Source: Geminicoccaceae bacterium (lineage in GTDB: Bacteria; Pseudomonadota; Alphaproteobacteria; Geminicoccales; Geminicoccaceae). From it: DNA of 64,000 nt. The notes under the pieces are model-generated. The model searched no databases. It saw nothing but the letters and a program-made list of their open reading frames with translations, and was not told the DNA's origin. Every line of letters starts with the position of its first letter. Position 1 is the stretch's first letter. This document shows positions 45,752 through 55,093 of this stretch, in pieces. The translations under genes were made by a program, and so were the position numbers. The stretch spans positions 1 through 64,000 of the forward strand of contig JANXAZ010000003.1 in the NCBI GenBank assembly GCA_025062095.1, read 5' to 3'.

Positions 45752-47407
45752 CTACTTCGGCGCGGGCGGGCCGAGATCGAGCGGCGGCAACAGCTCGAGG
45801 GCGGGGATGTCGAGCTGTTTGATCGTGGCGGGATCGATGCCCGTGCCCGTGGCCTTGTAGTGCATGACCATCTGCGGGAAGAGGATCACGAGCGCGACCA
45901 TGATGCACTGGATCGCGACGAAGGGCACCGCGCCCCAATAGATCTGACCAGTCGTCACCGGCTCCATGAGGCGTCCGGTGATCTTGTCGACGTAGGGTTC
46001 CTTGGGTGCCACCGAGCGGAGATAGAAGAGCGCGAAGCCGAAGGGCGGGTGCATGAAACTCGTCTGCATGTTGACGCCGAGCATCACTCCGAACCAGACG
46101 AGATCGATCCCGAGCTTCTCCGCCGGCGGTCCCAGAAGCGGAATGACGATGAACGCGAGCTCGAAGAAATCGAGGAAAAACGCCAGAAGAAAGATCAGAA
46201 CGTTGACGACGACCAGAAAGCCGACCTGGCCGCCGGGCAGGTTCACGAGCAGCTCCTCGACCCATTCGTGCCCGTCGACACCATAGAAGGTGAGCGAGAA
46301 CACGCGGGCACCCACGAGGATGAAGATCACGAAGGAAGAGAGCTTGGCGGTGGAATCCATCGCCTGCTTGAGGAGGTCGAGGGTCAGCCGGCGCTTGAGG
46401 AGGGCGAGGATCAGAGCCCCCACCGCACCCATCGCTCCGCCCTCGGTGGGCGTGGCGACGCCGAGGAAGATCGTGCCCAGAACGAGGAAGATGAGAGCGA
46501 GCGGCGGGATCAGGACGAGCACGACCTGCCGCGCGAGGCGGGAGAGGATCGGCAGCCGCAGCCAGCTCGCGACGAGCACGACCGCAAACGCGAAGCCGAT
46601 GCCCGCGGTCGCCGCGAGGATGGCGGCACCCTGGCGCACCGAACCGACGAGCTCGTGATAGGCGAGCACGGCCACCGCCACCGAGGCGACGAGCAACGCG
46701 AGCAGCGAGCGGACGCCGGTCCGCCCGTCGGCTTCGCGGAAGGTGATCGCCTCGGGCGGCAGAGCCGGAGCGGCGCGCGGATCGAGGAGGGTGACGAGGA
46801 GGATCCACAGCGCGTAGAGCCCGGAGAGCACGAGGCCGGGGACGAAGGCGCCCTCGTACATGTCGCCCACCGAGCGGCCGAGCTGATCGGCCATGACGAT
46901 GAGGACGAGCGAGGGCGGGATGATCTGGGCGAGGGTTCCCGAAGCCGCGATCACGCCCGCGGCGAGGCGCCGGTCGTAGCCGTAGCGGAGCATGATGGGC
47001 AGCGAGATGAGGCCCATCGAGATCACCGAGGCGGCGACGACGCCGGTGGTCGCGGCGAGCAGGGCGCCCACGAACACGACCGCATAGGCGAGCCCGCCGC
47101 GCAAGGGGCCGAAGAGCTGGCCGATGGTATCGAGCAGGTCTTCGGCCATGCCCGAGCGCTCGAGGATGAGGCCCATGAAGGTGAAGAAGGGGATCGCCAA
47201 CAGCGTGTCGTTGGTCATGATCCCGTAGACCCGCTCGGGCAGGGCCTGGAGGAAGTCGGGCGGGAAGAGGCCGAGCTCGATGCCCAGGAGCGCGAAGACG
47301 AGACCGTTGGCGGCGAGGGCGAAGGCCACCGGATAGCCGAGCAGCAAAAAGACGACCAGGGCACCGAACATGATCGGTGCCATGTTGTGGACGAGAAACG
47401 CTTCCAT
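45752..47407 (-). CDS. dctM: TRAP transporter large permease DctM (first set)
   Basis: The 551-residue inner-membrane protein is the ion-driven transport subunit. It has many hydrophobic helices, GYPVAFALAANG near the start, ATTGVVAASVISMGLISLPIML, ASGTLAQIIPPS and MGVATPTEGGAMGA-like GVATPTEGGAMGAVGA. These are DctM signatures. It is longer than the usual 430 residues because of a central insertion (about 205-300) and a 40-residue tail. The N-terminal MEAFLV and downstream order match partners of TakP-like proteins. It is co-directional with the small permease gene 35 bases upstream. Confidence 0.93.
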   Translation of the reverse strand: MEAFLVHNMAPIMFGALVVFLLLGYPVAFALAANGLVFALLGIELGLFPPDFLQALPERVYGIMTNDTLLAIPFFTFMGLILERSGMAEDLLDTIGQLFGPLRGGLAYAVVFVGALLAATTGVVAASVISMGLISLPIMLRYGYDRRLAAGVIAASGTLAQIIPPSLVLIVMADQLGRSVGDMYEGAFVPGLVLSGLYALWILLVTLLDPRAAPALPPEAITFREADGRTGVRSLLALLVASVAVAVLAYHELVGSVRQGAAILAATAGIGFAFAVVLVASWLRLPILSRLARQVVLVLIPPLALIFLVLGTIFLGVATPTEGGAMGAVGALILALLKRRLTLDLLKQAMDSTAKLSSFVIFILVGARVFSLTFYGVDGHEWVEELLVNLPGGQVGFLVVVNVLIFLLAFFLDFFELAFIVIPLLGPPAEKLGIDLVWFGVMLGVNMQTSFMHPPFGFALFYLRSVAPKEPYVDKITGRLMEPVTTGQIYWGAVPFVAIQCIMVALVILFPQMVMHYKATGTGIDPATIKQLDIPALELLPPLDLGPPAPK

Positions 47408-47442
47408 AGTACGGCTCGATCAGCGCAAGAGGACGCGGCGGT

Positions 47443-48012
47443 TCACGCGGCGTGCTCGCGTTCGGGGCCGGCGTGCGCCGGGGCACCGGGCGCGGCGTGC
47501 GGATCGGGGACGAGCCCGCGCATGACGGCCACGCGTTTGACGATCTCCGAGATCCCCTGCAAGAACAGCAAGGTGAAGCCCAAGGGAACGAGAAGCTTCG
47601 CGGGCCATTGGGGGAGCCCGCCGGCGTTCATCGATTGCTCGTTGATGCGCCAGGAGGCGAGGAAGAAAGGCCAGCCGTCGACCAACATCAAAATCACGAA
47701 AGGCATCAAGAACAGGAGGTGCCCCAGCAGATCGATCCAGTCGCGCACGCGCTTGGGGAACAGGTTGTTGATGATGTCGATACGGATGTGCTCGTTCTTG
47801 AGGAGCGTGTAAGCCGCGCAGAGCATGAAGACGGCACCGAACAACTGCCATTGTGCCTCGAGCCACGCATTGGAGCTGGTGTCGAGTGCTTTGCGGACCA
47901 CGGCGTTCGCCGCCGAGATCACGACCGTGACGAGCACGAGCCACATCACGGTGCGTCCGACTTTCTGGTTGAACGAATCGATGAGCGCGCTCACGCGCAA
48001 GAGCCGTTCCAC
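47443..48012 (-). CDS. dctQ: TRAP transporter small permease DctQ (first set)
   Basis: This 189-residue protein has four transmembrane helices, with EAQWQLFGAVFMLCAAYTLLKNEHIRIDI-type DctQ core (WxxExxxxLxxWxxxxGxxxxxxxxxHxxxD pattern) near residues 60-88. It starts with GTG at 48012. DctQ stabilises DctM and helps to bind the substrate protein. The 20-residue C-tail is Ala/His/Pro-rich. It precedes dctM. Confidence 0.9.
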   Translation of the reverse strand: MERLLRVSALIDSFNQKVGRTVMWLVLVTVVISAANAVVRKALDTSSNAWLEAQWQLFGAVFMLCAAYTLLKNEHIRIDIINNLFPKRVRDWIDLLGHLLFLMPFVILMLVDGWPFFLASWRINEQSMNAGGLPQWPAKLLVPLGFTLLFLQGISEIVKRVAVMRGLVPDPHAAPGAPAHAGPEREHAA

Positions 48013-48090
48013 GCTCGCCTCTCCCGCCCCGGAGCCGCGCCCATCTAGACGAGGCCGGATCGGCCCGCCAAGGCCGGCCCCGCCCGTCGC

Positions 48091-49569
48091 TCAGCGGAAC
48101 GGCGGCAAGGGTTCGAGCGGCGGCGGCGGACCCAGGAGCTCCTGGAGACTGGGGACGGCGGGGGCGGGAGCGGGACCGGCGGGCGCGAAGCTCGTGCCGA
48201 AGATCCGTTCGGGCAGCCAGGTCGCGAGCGGCGGCCAGGCCCAGACGAGGGCGAAGCCGAGGATCTGAAGGGCGACGAAGGGCAGGACGCCGGCCCAGAT
48301 CGCTTCGCTGCGGACTTCGCTCGGGGCGACGCTGCGCAAGTAGAACAAGGTGAAGCCGAAAGGCGGGGTCAAAAAGCTCGTCTGCAGATTGATGCCGATG
48401 AGCACCCCGAGCCAAAGCGGATCGACGCCCATCGCGAGAAGCGGCGGACCGAAGACGGGCACGGTGACGAACAGGATCTCGAGCGTATCGAGAAAGCAGC
48501 CCAAGACGAACATCAACAACATGTAGACGAACAGCGCACCGGTCACGCCTCCCGGCATCGCCGCCAACGCGTCCGCGACCAGCGCCTCGCCGCCCAGGCC
48601 GCGGAAGACCAGGGAAAAGACCGAAGCGCCCAACAGGATCGTGAAGATCACGGCGGTGGTCTTGGCGGTGCCGACTGCCGCTTCCCAGAAGATCGCGCGG
48701 CTGAGGCGCCCTCGCAGCCGGGCCCAGAGCACCGCGCCCACCGCCCCGATCGAGGCGCTCTCGGTGGCCGTGGCGATGCCCGCGAGGATCGAGCCCAGAA
48801 CCGCGAGGATGAGCCCGAGCGGCAGGACGAGGGTGGGAACGAGCGCGCGCAGCAGGCGGCGGCGCTCCTCGGGGCTCGTCGCGAGGGCCGGGCAGCGGGC
48901 GGGGAAGAAGAGGGCCTGGACCGCCACCCAGGCGAGATAGAGACCGGCGAGCATCAGCCCGGGAAGGAGCGCACCGGCGAACAGATCGCCCACCGAAAGC
49001 GGGGTGGGCGCGAGATTGCCGCGCTGCAGCTGTACCGCCTGGTTCACGCCCTGGAGGATGTCGGCGAGGAAGATCAGGATCGTGGACGGCGGGATGATCT
49101 GGGCGAGGGTGGCCGAAGCGCAGATCACGCCACTGGCCAAGCGCGGGTCGTAGCCCGCCTTGAGCATGGCGGGCAGAGCGATGAGGCCCATGGTGACGAC
49201 GGTGGCGGCGATCACGCCCGTCGACGCCGCGAGCACCGCTCCCACGATCACTACGGAGAAACCGAGACCGCCGCGCACCGGCCCGAAAAGACGCCCCATG
49301 GTCGTGAGAAGATCCTCGGCGATCTTCGAACGCTCGAGCACCATGCCCATGAAGATGAAAAGCGGAACGGCGACCAGGAGCTCGTTGGTCATAACCCCGA
49401 AATAGCGGGGAGCGAGACCGAGAAAGAGCACGAGATCGAAGTGGCCGAAGAGATAGCCGATGCCGGCGAACAACAAGGAGACGCCGGCGAGAGTGAATGC
49501 GACGGGAAAGCCGGTGAGAAGCGCCGCCAGGAGGGTGAGGAACAGCGCGATCGCGAGCGCCTCGGCCAT
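48091..49569 (-). CDS. dctM: TRAP transporter large permease DctM (second set)
   Basis: This 492-residue membrane protein has the same DctM signatures as the first set: GFPVAFTLAGVS, AASTGVIAATVVTMGLIALPAML, SATLAQIIPPSTILI, GIATATESASIGAVGA. The chain differs clearly from the first DctM, so it is a second, distinct permease and not a copy. It has a Pro-rich tail. The start is ATG at 49569, six bases after the stop of the matching small permease gene. No separate binding protein for this set is in the window. Confidence 0.93.
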   Translation of the reverse strand: MAEALAIALFLTLLAALLTGFPVAFTLAGVSLLFAGIGYLFGHFDLVLFLGLAPRYFGVMTNELLVAVPLFIFMGMVLERSKIAEDLLTTMGRLFGPVRGGLGFSVVIVGAVLAASTGVIAATVVTMGLIALPAMLKAGYDPRLASGVICASATLAQIIPPSTILIFLADILQGVNQAVQLQRGNLAPTPLSVGDLFAGALLPGLMLAGLYLAWVAVQALFFPARCPALATSPEERRRLLRALVPTLVLPLGLILAVLGSILAGIATATESASIGAVGAVLWARLRGRLSRAIFWEAAVGTAKTTAVIFTILLGASVFSLVFRGLGGEALVADALAAMPGGVTGALFVYMLLMFVLGCFLDTLEILFVTVPVFGPPLLAMGVDPLWLGVLIGINLQTSFLTPPFGFTLFYLRSVAPSEVRSEAIWAGVLPFVALQILGFALVWAWPPLATWLPERIFGTSFAPAGPAPAPAVPSLQELLGPPPPLEPLPPFR

Positions 49570-49575
49570 CGCTCT

Positions 49576-50106
49576 TCAGTCGCTCCCGGCACAGGGGTCG
49601 GGACGGCCGGCGAGGCGGAACCCGGCGCGGACGGCTCCGGCGAGGGCCTGCAGCAGCAAGAGCACGGCGGCGAGCGGAATCACGCTCTTGACGAGAAACA
49701 GCCCGGGCAGACCGCCCGCCTGAGCGGAAGGTTCGAGCACCGACCAGGACAGAGCGACGAAGCCCCGCGACGACCACAGGAGCACGAGCGTCCAGGGAAC
49801 CACGAAGAGGAGATTGCCCGCGAGTTCGACGAGATCGCGCCGGCGCTCGGGCCACCGCCGCCAGAAGATGTCGACCCGCACGTGGCCGTCCTCGCCGTGG
49901 ACCCGCGAGAGGACGAGCATGAAGGACACCCCGGCCAGCACGACGTAGAGCTCCTGCATCCACACTCGTCCGAACCCCAGCCCGTAGCGCAGAAGCGCCA
50001 CCGCCGCGCACAAGCCCACGGCGAGCGGTACCATCGCGGACGCGAGCACGCCGACCCCTCGGTTGAGCCGATCGACGGCGCGCACGAAAGCCGCCAGAAG
50101 CTCCAC
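49576..50106 (-). CDS. dctQ: TRAP transporter small permease DctQ (second set)
   Basis: This 176-residue protein has four hydrophobic helices with WMQELYVVLAGVSFMLVLSRVHGEDGHVRVDIFWRR-like DctQ core (about 48-80). The start is inferred as GTG at 50106, after GGGGGAGAA; upstream sequence in the frame is low-complexity. It is the first gene of the four-gene minus-strand permease run (dctQ-dctM-dctQ-dctM). Confidence 0.85.
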   Translation of the reverse strand: MELLAAFVRAVDRLNRGVGVLASAMVPLAVGLCAAVALLRYGLGFGRVWMQELYVVLAGVSFMLVLSRVHGEDGHVRVDIFWRRWPERRRDLVELAGNLLFVVPWTLVLLWSSRGFVALSWSVLEPSAQAGGLPGLFLVKSVIPLAAVLLLLQALAGAVRAGFRLAGRPDPCAGSD

Positions 50107-50424
50107 GCGCGTTCTCCCCCTCCCGGCGCCGCCAGGGGTAGCGGAAGCCGGCGCGAGGGGCCATAGCTCGCGCCCAGGAGCCGGTCGCATGCAGGGTACG
50201 GAAATCGTCTTCGCCGCGACGCCCGCGAGGGGAACCGGTCGGCTGCGCGATCGCACCGGTCGCTCCGGCGCCTGCCGGAATCGTTCCGGAGCCCGCCTCC
50301 CGAGCCCGAGCCGAGCGGCGCGGAGGCCGATCGCGCGGCGGGACGGCGGGACGCGCGGCGGGCGGGTGCGCACGGAGCGCCCGGACGGGACTGCGCGCAG
50401 CGGCTTGTGGGGAGCGCCGGGTCG
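50107..50424. other. Divergent intergenic region between dctQ and an MFS gene
   Basis: These 318 bases should hold promoters for the TRAP permease run (minus) and the MFS gene (plus). I found no convincing hexamers or hairpins, and no gene. Confidence 0.45.
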
Positions 50425-51642
50425 GTGATCGGCGAGCCGCGGCCCGTCGTCTCGTCCGAACGCGCGATCGCGGGCCTGCCGCGCGGGGTGTGGGCGCTCG
50501 GCTTCACCTCGTTGTTCATGGATCTCTCGAGCGAGCTCATCCACGCTCTCCTGCCCGTCTTCCTCGTCGTGACCCTGGGGACGAGCGCGGCTCTGCTCGG
50601 GCTCATCGAAGGGGTGGCCGAGGCCACCACCGCCTTCGCCAAGCTCTTTTCGGGTGCGCTCTCGGATCGGCTGGGGCGGCGCAAACCGCTCGCCCTTCTG
50701 GGATACGGCATGGCGGCGCTGACCAAGCCGCTCTTCCCGCTCGCCGAAGGGGCGGGGACCGTGTTCCTCGCGCGCTTTCTGGACCGGCTCGGCAAGGGGA
50801 TCCGGGGGGCGCCGCGCGACGCCCTCGTCGCCGACATCGCGCCGCTCGAGCTGCGCGCCTCGGCCTACGGGCTCCGACAGTCGCTCGACACGGTGGGAGC
50901 CTTTTTGGGGCCGCTCGCGGCGATCGCGCTCATGTGGCTGTTCTCGGACGACATCCGGACCGTGCTCTGGTTCGCGGTTCTCCCCGCGATCGTCTGCGTG
51001 CTCGTGCTCTGGCTGGGGGTCGACGAGCCGCGGACGAGCCCGCCGCCGATGGCGCGAGCCGCGGCGACGAGCCTGCGCCTCGCCGATCTCGCCGGCCTCG
51101 GAAGCGCGTTTTTCGGGATCGTCGCGGTGGCGGTGCTGCTCTCGCTCGCCCGCTTCTCGGAAGCCTTCTTGGTTCTGCGCGCGCAAGACACGGGCATGGC
51201 GATCGGGCTCGTGCCGCTCGTGATGGTGGTCATGAGCTCGGTCTACAGCGCCGTCGCCTGGCCGGCCGGACGGCTCGGCGATCGGATGGACCGGCGGCGG
51301 CTGCTTTTTCTCGGCATCCTCGTTCTCGTCCCGGCCGATCTCATCCTCGCGCTCGCCCGATCCCCGCTCGTCGTGCTCTTGGGCGTGGCGGTGTGGGGGC
51401 TGCACATGGGGCTCACCCAGGGGCTCCTGGCCGCCCTCGTCGCCGACGCCGTGCCCGCGCAGCGGCGCGGGACCGCCTTCGGGCTCTTCCACCTCGCCAC
51501 GGGCGTCGCGACTCTTCTGGGAAGCGCCCTCGCGGGCGGGCTGTGGGACCTGTTCGGGGCGCCCGCCGCTTTCCTCGTCGGGGGCGGCCTCGCGCTCGCA
51601 AGCGCGCTTCTCCTTCTCGCCTCACCCCGCGGGTCGGGCTAG
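50425..51642 (+). CDS. Major facilitator superfamily transporter
   Basis: This 405-residue protein has twelve hydrophobic spans. Between helices 2 and 3 is the MFS signature GALSDRLGRRKP (about 78-89). LDRLGKGIRGAPRDALVADI and GLRQSLDTVGAFLGP mark a subgroup of MFS proteins common in proteobacteria with no known substrate. The GTG at 50425 is ten bases after GGGGAG; a GTG at 50407 is an alternative. The stop overlaps that of the convergent flavoprotein gene. Confidence 0.9.
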   Translation: MIGEPRPVVSSERAIAGLPRGVWALGFTSLFMDLSSELIHALLPVFLVVTLGTSAALLGLIEGVAEATTAFAKLFSGALSDRLGRRKPLALLGYGMAALTKPLFPLAEGAGTVFLARFLDRLGKGIRGAPRDALVADIAPLELRASAYGLRQSLDTVGAFLGPLAAIALMWLFSDDIRTVLWFAVLPAIVCVLVLWLGVDEPRTSPPPMARAAATSLRLADLAGLGSAFFGIVAVAVLLSLARFSEAFLVLRAQDTGMAIGLVPLVMVVMSSVYSAVAWPAGRLGDRMDRRRLLFLGILVLVPADLILALARSPLVVLLGVAVWGLHMGLTQGLLAALVADAVPAQRRGTAFGLFHLATGVATLLGSALAGGLWDLFGAPAAFLVGGGLALASALLLLASPRGSG

Positions 51643-53042
51643 AGCTTGAGGACGCATTTCTCGTAGAGATCGCGCAATCGGCGCTCGGGGTCGTAGCGCC
51701 GCTTGAGGCGGTCGTAGGCCTGCGCGTCGTAGCGCTGCCAGAACTCGTCGGGCGGGTAATAGCTGTCGGAATAGAGCGACTTCACCCCGCCGAGCTCCGC
51801 CACCTTCTTCTCGATCTGCCGGTTGTACCAGCCGTCCGGCTTGGCCTCGCGTCGGCGAACGGGCTGCCAGAACCCGAAATTGACGTAGAGCCGCCCGGGC
51901 TCCAGGCGGAAGAGCGAGAAGCCTTCCGGGCGCAGCGCGCGCACCGGGCAGTTCCAGATCGGCAAGATGCCGATCGTGTCGTGGAACCAGGCGAGGAACT
52001 CGGGGGCGCGCGCGAACGGGACGACCACGTCCTGGATCACGGATTCGGAACGATAGCCCAGAAGATCGTAGATCCGGCCGAGACCCGAGCGGGCGAAGGC
52101 GCGCATGATGCGCGTGTAGGTCATGGAATTGAGGCGCTCTTTTCCCATGATGCGCCGAAGCAGCGGTATTTCCATCCCGAGGTTCTTCGAACACCAGAAC
52201 CAATCCGTGTCCCAGCGCCAAATGTAGTCGCGGACGGTGAGAAAATCTTCATCGCGTTCGAGGATCGATTTGTAGTAGATTTTTTCGAAGGTGTAATCGG
52301 AGGTGTAAGGCGCGGTGTCGACGAACCGCCCGATGGAGACCACCATGAGATCGCGCGCGAAGATCTCGCCCTCGACGAAATCCGCGCTCGCATCTGCGCA
52401 GGCCGCCTCGAGCGCGGCGTAAAAAGCGTCCGGATCGCGGAATTTGCGGTGCTCGAGGCGGACGTAGGGCTTCACCGGAACGGTCTTGGCGAGGATCCGC
52501 ACGGCATAGCCGAGGGTGCCGTAGCTGTTGGGAAAGCCGAAGAAGAGCTCGGCGTGCTCGCCTTCCGGTCGCGCGGTCACGACCTCGCCCGAGCCGGTCA
52601 CGACGTCGAATTCCAGAATCGTCTCGTGGACGAGGCCGAAGCGGAAGCTCGAAGATTCGATCCCCACCCCGGCGAGCGCTCCCCCGATCGTGATCCCCTT
52701 CAGTTCGGGGACGACCGCGGGCACGACGCCGTGGGGCAAGGTGGCGTCCACGAGTTCGCCGTAAGGACACATGCCCTCGACCTCGACCGTTCCGCCTTGC
52801 GGATCGACGGCGAGGACGTGACGGAAGGCGCGCGTGTCGATGCGCGCGGCCGCGACCCGCTCGCGTTCGCGGAACAGGTTCGAGATCTCTTTGTCGAGCC
52901 GCGGCGGTGCGGTGGCGGAGCGGATCTGGTCGACGAGGCGCGCGCGCCGTTCGATGTGCGCCCGCCGCGCCGCCTGATCACCGAGAGCCCCCGCCGGCGG
53001 CTGCGCGCGGCCCCGGTCGGAGCGGACATCTGCCGTGGCCAT
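51639..53042 (-). CDS. FAD-binding oxidoreductase, DHCR24 (delta24-sterol reductase)-like
   Basis: This 467-residue protein has a PCMH-type FAD domain (about 60-200; TVEVEGMCPYGELVD, VVPELKGITIGGALAGVGIESSSFRFGL) and a long C-terminal domain (about 230-460) rich in aromatic residues (DYIWRWDTDWFWCSKN). The layout matches DHCR24/DIMINUTO-type flavoproteins rather than glycolate oxidase. It lacks the N-terminal membrane anchor of the animal enzyme. Bacterial members are not shown to act on sterols; the electron acceptor and substrate are unknown. The ATG follows GGGGAGGAAG. Confidence 0.85.
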   Translation of the reverse strand: MATADVRSDRGRAQPPAGALGDQAARRAHIERRARLVDQIRSATAPPRLDKEISNLFRERERVAAARIDTRAFRHVLAVDPQGGTVEVEGMCPYGELVDATLPHGVVPAVVPELKGITIGGALAGVGIESSSFRFGLVHETILEFDVVTGSGEVVTARPEGEHAELFFGFPNSYGTLGYAVRILAKTVPVKPYVRLEHRKFRDPDAFYAALEAACADASADFVEGEIFARDLMVVSIGRFVDTAPYTSDYTFEKIYYKSILERDEDFLTVRDYIWRWDTDWFWCSKNLGMEIPLLRRIMGKERLNSMTYTRIMRAFARSGLGRIYDLLGYRSESVIQDVVVPFARAPEFLAWFHDTIGILPIWNCPVRALRPEGFSLFRLEPGRLYVNFGFWQPVRRREAKPDGWYNRQIEKKVAELGGVKSLYSDSYYPPDEFWQRYDAQAYDRLKRRYDPERRLRDLYEKCVLKL

Positions 53043-53113
53043 GCGTCTTCCTCCCCGTTCTCGGGCGCAGGGCAAGATGGCCCGCCGCTTCGAACCGGGG
53101 AAGGGCCGAGCGG

Positions 53114-53347
53114 TCAGCGGAGCACGGCCGACCAGAACTCCTCGCCGCGCGCCGCGGTCCGCGCCTCGCCCTCGCCGGCGCGGCCGGGGGCGGGCTCGGC
53201 CAGGCCGAGGCGCTCGAGATGCTTGAGATAAAAGGCGATGGCTTCGTCGAGGAGCCGGCCTTCGGGGCAGCCGAAGGTCTCGGCGACGAGCGCGAGCGCC
53301 TCTTTGTGGCGCGCGAGGACGAAAACGGGAACGCGCGGTTCGGACAT
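53114..53347 (-). CDS. Small hypothetical protein upstream of the DHCR24-like gene
   Basis: This 77-residue frame starts with ATG (MSEPRVPVFVLARHKEALALV) and has a helical stretch LLDEAIAFYLKHLERLGL that looks protein-like, unlike the Arg-rich chance frames around it. It is 71 bases upstream of the flavoprotein gene on the same strand and may be in its operon. I do not recognise it. Confidence 0.5.
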   Translation of the reverse strand: MSEPRVPVFVLARHKEALALVAETFGCPEGRLLDEAIAFYLKHLERLGLAEPAPGRAGEGEARTAARGEEFWSAVLR

Positions 53348-53468
53348 CGGGGCTCCGGTCCCGTACGAGGAGCTGCACGACGGTCGCCATTGTCGTCGGT
53401 CGTTTCGGCACGACCAGTCGGCTCTGCGCGCGGATGCTCCGGGGTATGCGCCGAGCCGGCGCGCCCCC

Positions 53469-53885
53469 TCAGCTCTCTTCTGCGCCTTTCGTTTCCGGGA
53501 GGAGCCGGAGCGCCGCCGAGTTCACGCAGTAGCGCAGGCCCGTGGGCGGCGGCCCGTCCGGGAACACGTGCCCGAGATGGGCGTCGCAGCGCGCGCACGA
53601 GATCTCGGTGCGCACCATGAAGAAGCTCCGGTCCTCGCGCGTGGCGATCGCCGCCGGATCGATCGGCGCCCAGAACGAAGGCCAGCCCGTGCCGCTGTCG
53701 TATTTGGTCGCACTCGAGAACAGCGGCTGGCCGCAGCACACGCAGACGTAGGTTCCCGGCGTCTTGGTGTTCCAGTAGCGTCCGGTGAAGGGACGTTCGG
53801 TGCCGTGGCACCGGGTCACGTGATATTCTTCGGGGCTCAGCAGCCGGCGCCACTCGGCGTCGCTCTTCACCACCTTTTCGCTCAT
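53469..53885 (-). CDS. msrB: Peptide-methionine (R)-S-oxide reductase MsrB
   Basis: This 138-residue enzyme repairs oxidised Met. The two zinc CxxC motifs are in [11 protein letters not shown] and [14 protein letters not shown], and the catalytic Cys is in [10 protein letters not shown] near the C-terminus. GTGWPSFW and [13 protein letters not shown]-like sequence complete the substrate site. The ATG at 53885 gives the usual start. No msrA is adjacent. It is divergent from the LDH2-type gene. Confidence 0.95.
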   Translation of the reverse strand: MSEKVVKSDAEWRRLLSPEEYHVTRCHGTERPFTGRYWNTKTPGTYVCVCCGQPLFSSATKYDSGTGWPSFWAPIDPAAIATREDRSFFMVRTEISCARCDAHLGHVFPDGPPPTGLRYCVNSAALRLLPETKGAEES

Positions 53886-54016
53886 GGCCGTGCTCCCTTT
53901 TGCCCGCGATATGGCGCGATCCCCGCGCACGGGCGAGGGGCCCCGGACAAAAGCGGCGGTTGGGGCCGAAAGCGGCTCGTGCTAACCGGGCGGCACCGCA
54001 GACGCCGAAGGATTCG

Positions 54017-55093
54017 ATGCCGATCTTCTCCGCCCGCGCCCTCGAAGAGCTCGCTTTCGCGATCGCGCGCGGCTGGGGCAGCGAGGAAGCGGAGGCGCGC
54101 ATCCTCGCCCGCCATCTCGTCGAGGCCAATCTCACCGGCCACGACAGCCACGGGGTGGGCATGCTGCCCACCTATGTGCGGCTTTTCCGCGAGGGGCTGC
54201 TCGTGCCCAACCGAACCCTCGAGCCGCGGGCGGACGCGGGCGCGGTGCTCGTCTTCGACGCCGGTCGCGGGGTCGGGCAGAAGATGGCCCACGACGCCGT
54301 GGCGTACGGGATCGAGCGGGCGCGCGCGCTCGGGGCCGCGGTCGTGGCGCTGCGCAACAGCTGCCACATCGGCCGCATCGGCGCTTACGGCGAACAGGCG
54401 GCGCGCGCGGGGGCGGTCTTCGTCGCCTTCGTCAACGTCGCCGACCACGACCCGATCGTGGCACCTTTCGGTGCGGCGCGCGCGCGGCTCGGCACCAACC
54501 CGTTCTGCGTCGCGGTGCCCGCCGGCCCGAAGGAGGAACCCGCGGTCCTCCTCGACATGGCGACCTCGACCATCGCTTTCGGCAAGGCGCGGGTCGCGCA
54601 CAACGAGGGACGACCGGTTCCCCTCGGGGCCCTTCTCGACAGAGACGGCCGACCGACGACCGATCCCGGGCCCATGGTCGAGCGTTTCGAGGGCGCCCTC
54701 ACCGCCTTCGGATTGCACAAGGGTTCCGGTCTCGCGATCGCTTGCGAGCTCCTCGCCGCCGCCCTCACCGGGGGGCAGACGATCGTGCAGCCGATGCGTC
54801 ACGGAATCGTGAACGCCATGCTCGCGATCCTGATCGATCCGGCTCGGCTCGACGACCCCGAGCGCGCACGCGCGGAAATGCGCGCGGTGATCGAGTGGAT
54901 CCGTGCCGCCCCTCCGGCTCCCGGCTTCGATCGCGTGCGCGTGCCCGGAGATCCCGAGCGCGAATCCCGCGCCCGACGGCTGGCCGAGGGGATCCCGCTC
55001 GACGAGCGCACCCTCCAAGAGATCTTCGAGGCCGCCCGTGCCCTCGGCCTCGCGTCCTCGGATCTCGAACGGGTCCTCGCGGAGAAGAGGTGA
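54017..55093 (+). CDS. LDH2/malate dehydrogenase family oxidoreductase
   Basis: This 358-residue NAD(P)-dependent enzyme of the YlbC/LDH2 family has [15 protein letters not shown] (about 41-55, catalytic His), [25 protein letters not shown] and [12 protein letters not shown]. Members reduce 2-oxo acids to 2-hydroxy acids or act on related substrates (malate, ureidoglycolate, sulfolactate). The next gene, an L-2-hydroxyglutarate-oxidase-like protein, starts within the stop codon (TGATG), so the pair is tightly coupled and may act on the same 2-hydroxy acid. Confidence 0.9.
   Translation: MPIFSARALEELAFAIARGWGSEEAEARILARHLVEANLTGHDSHGVGMLPTYVRLFREGLLVPNRTLEPRADAGAVLVFDAGRGVGQKMAHDAVAYGIERARALGAAVVALRNSCHIGRIGAYGEQAARAGAVFVAFVNVADHDPIVAPFGAARARLGTNPFCVAVPAGPKEEPAVLLDMATSTIAFGKARVAHNEGRPVPLGALLDRDGRPTTDPGPMVERFEGALTAFGLHKGSGLAIACELLAAALTGGQTIVQPMRHGIVNAMLAILIDPARLDDPERARAEMRAVIEWIRAAPPAPGFDRVRVPGDPERESRARRLAEGIPLDERTLQEIFEAARALGLASSDLERVLAEKR

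Noticed and set aside
45713-47812. 699-codon plus-strand open frame rich in Asp, Glu, Arg, His
   Set aside because: Antisense to dctM and dctQ; the charged composition is what hydrophobic membrane-protein codons give on the opposite strand.
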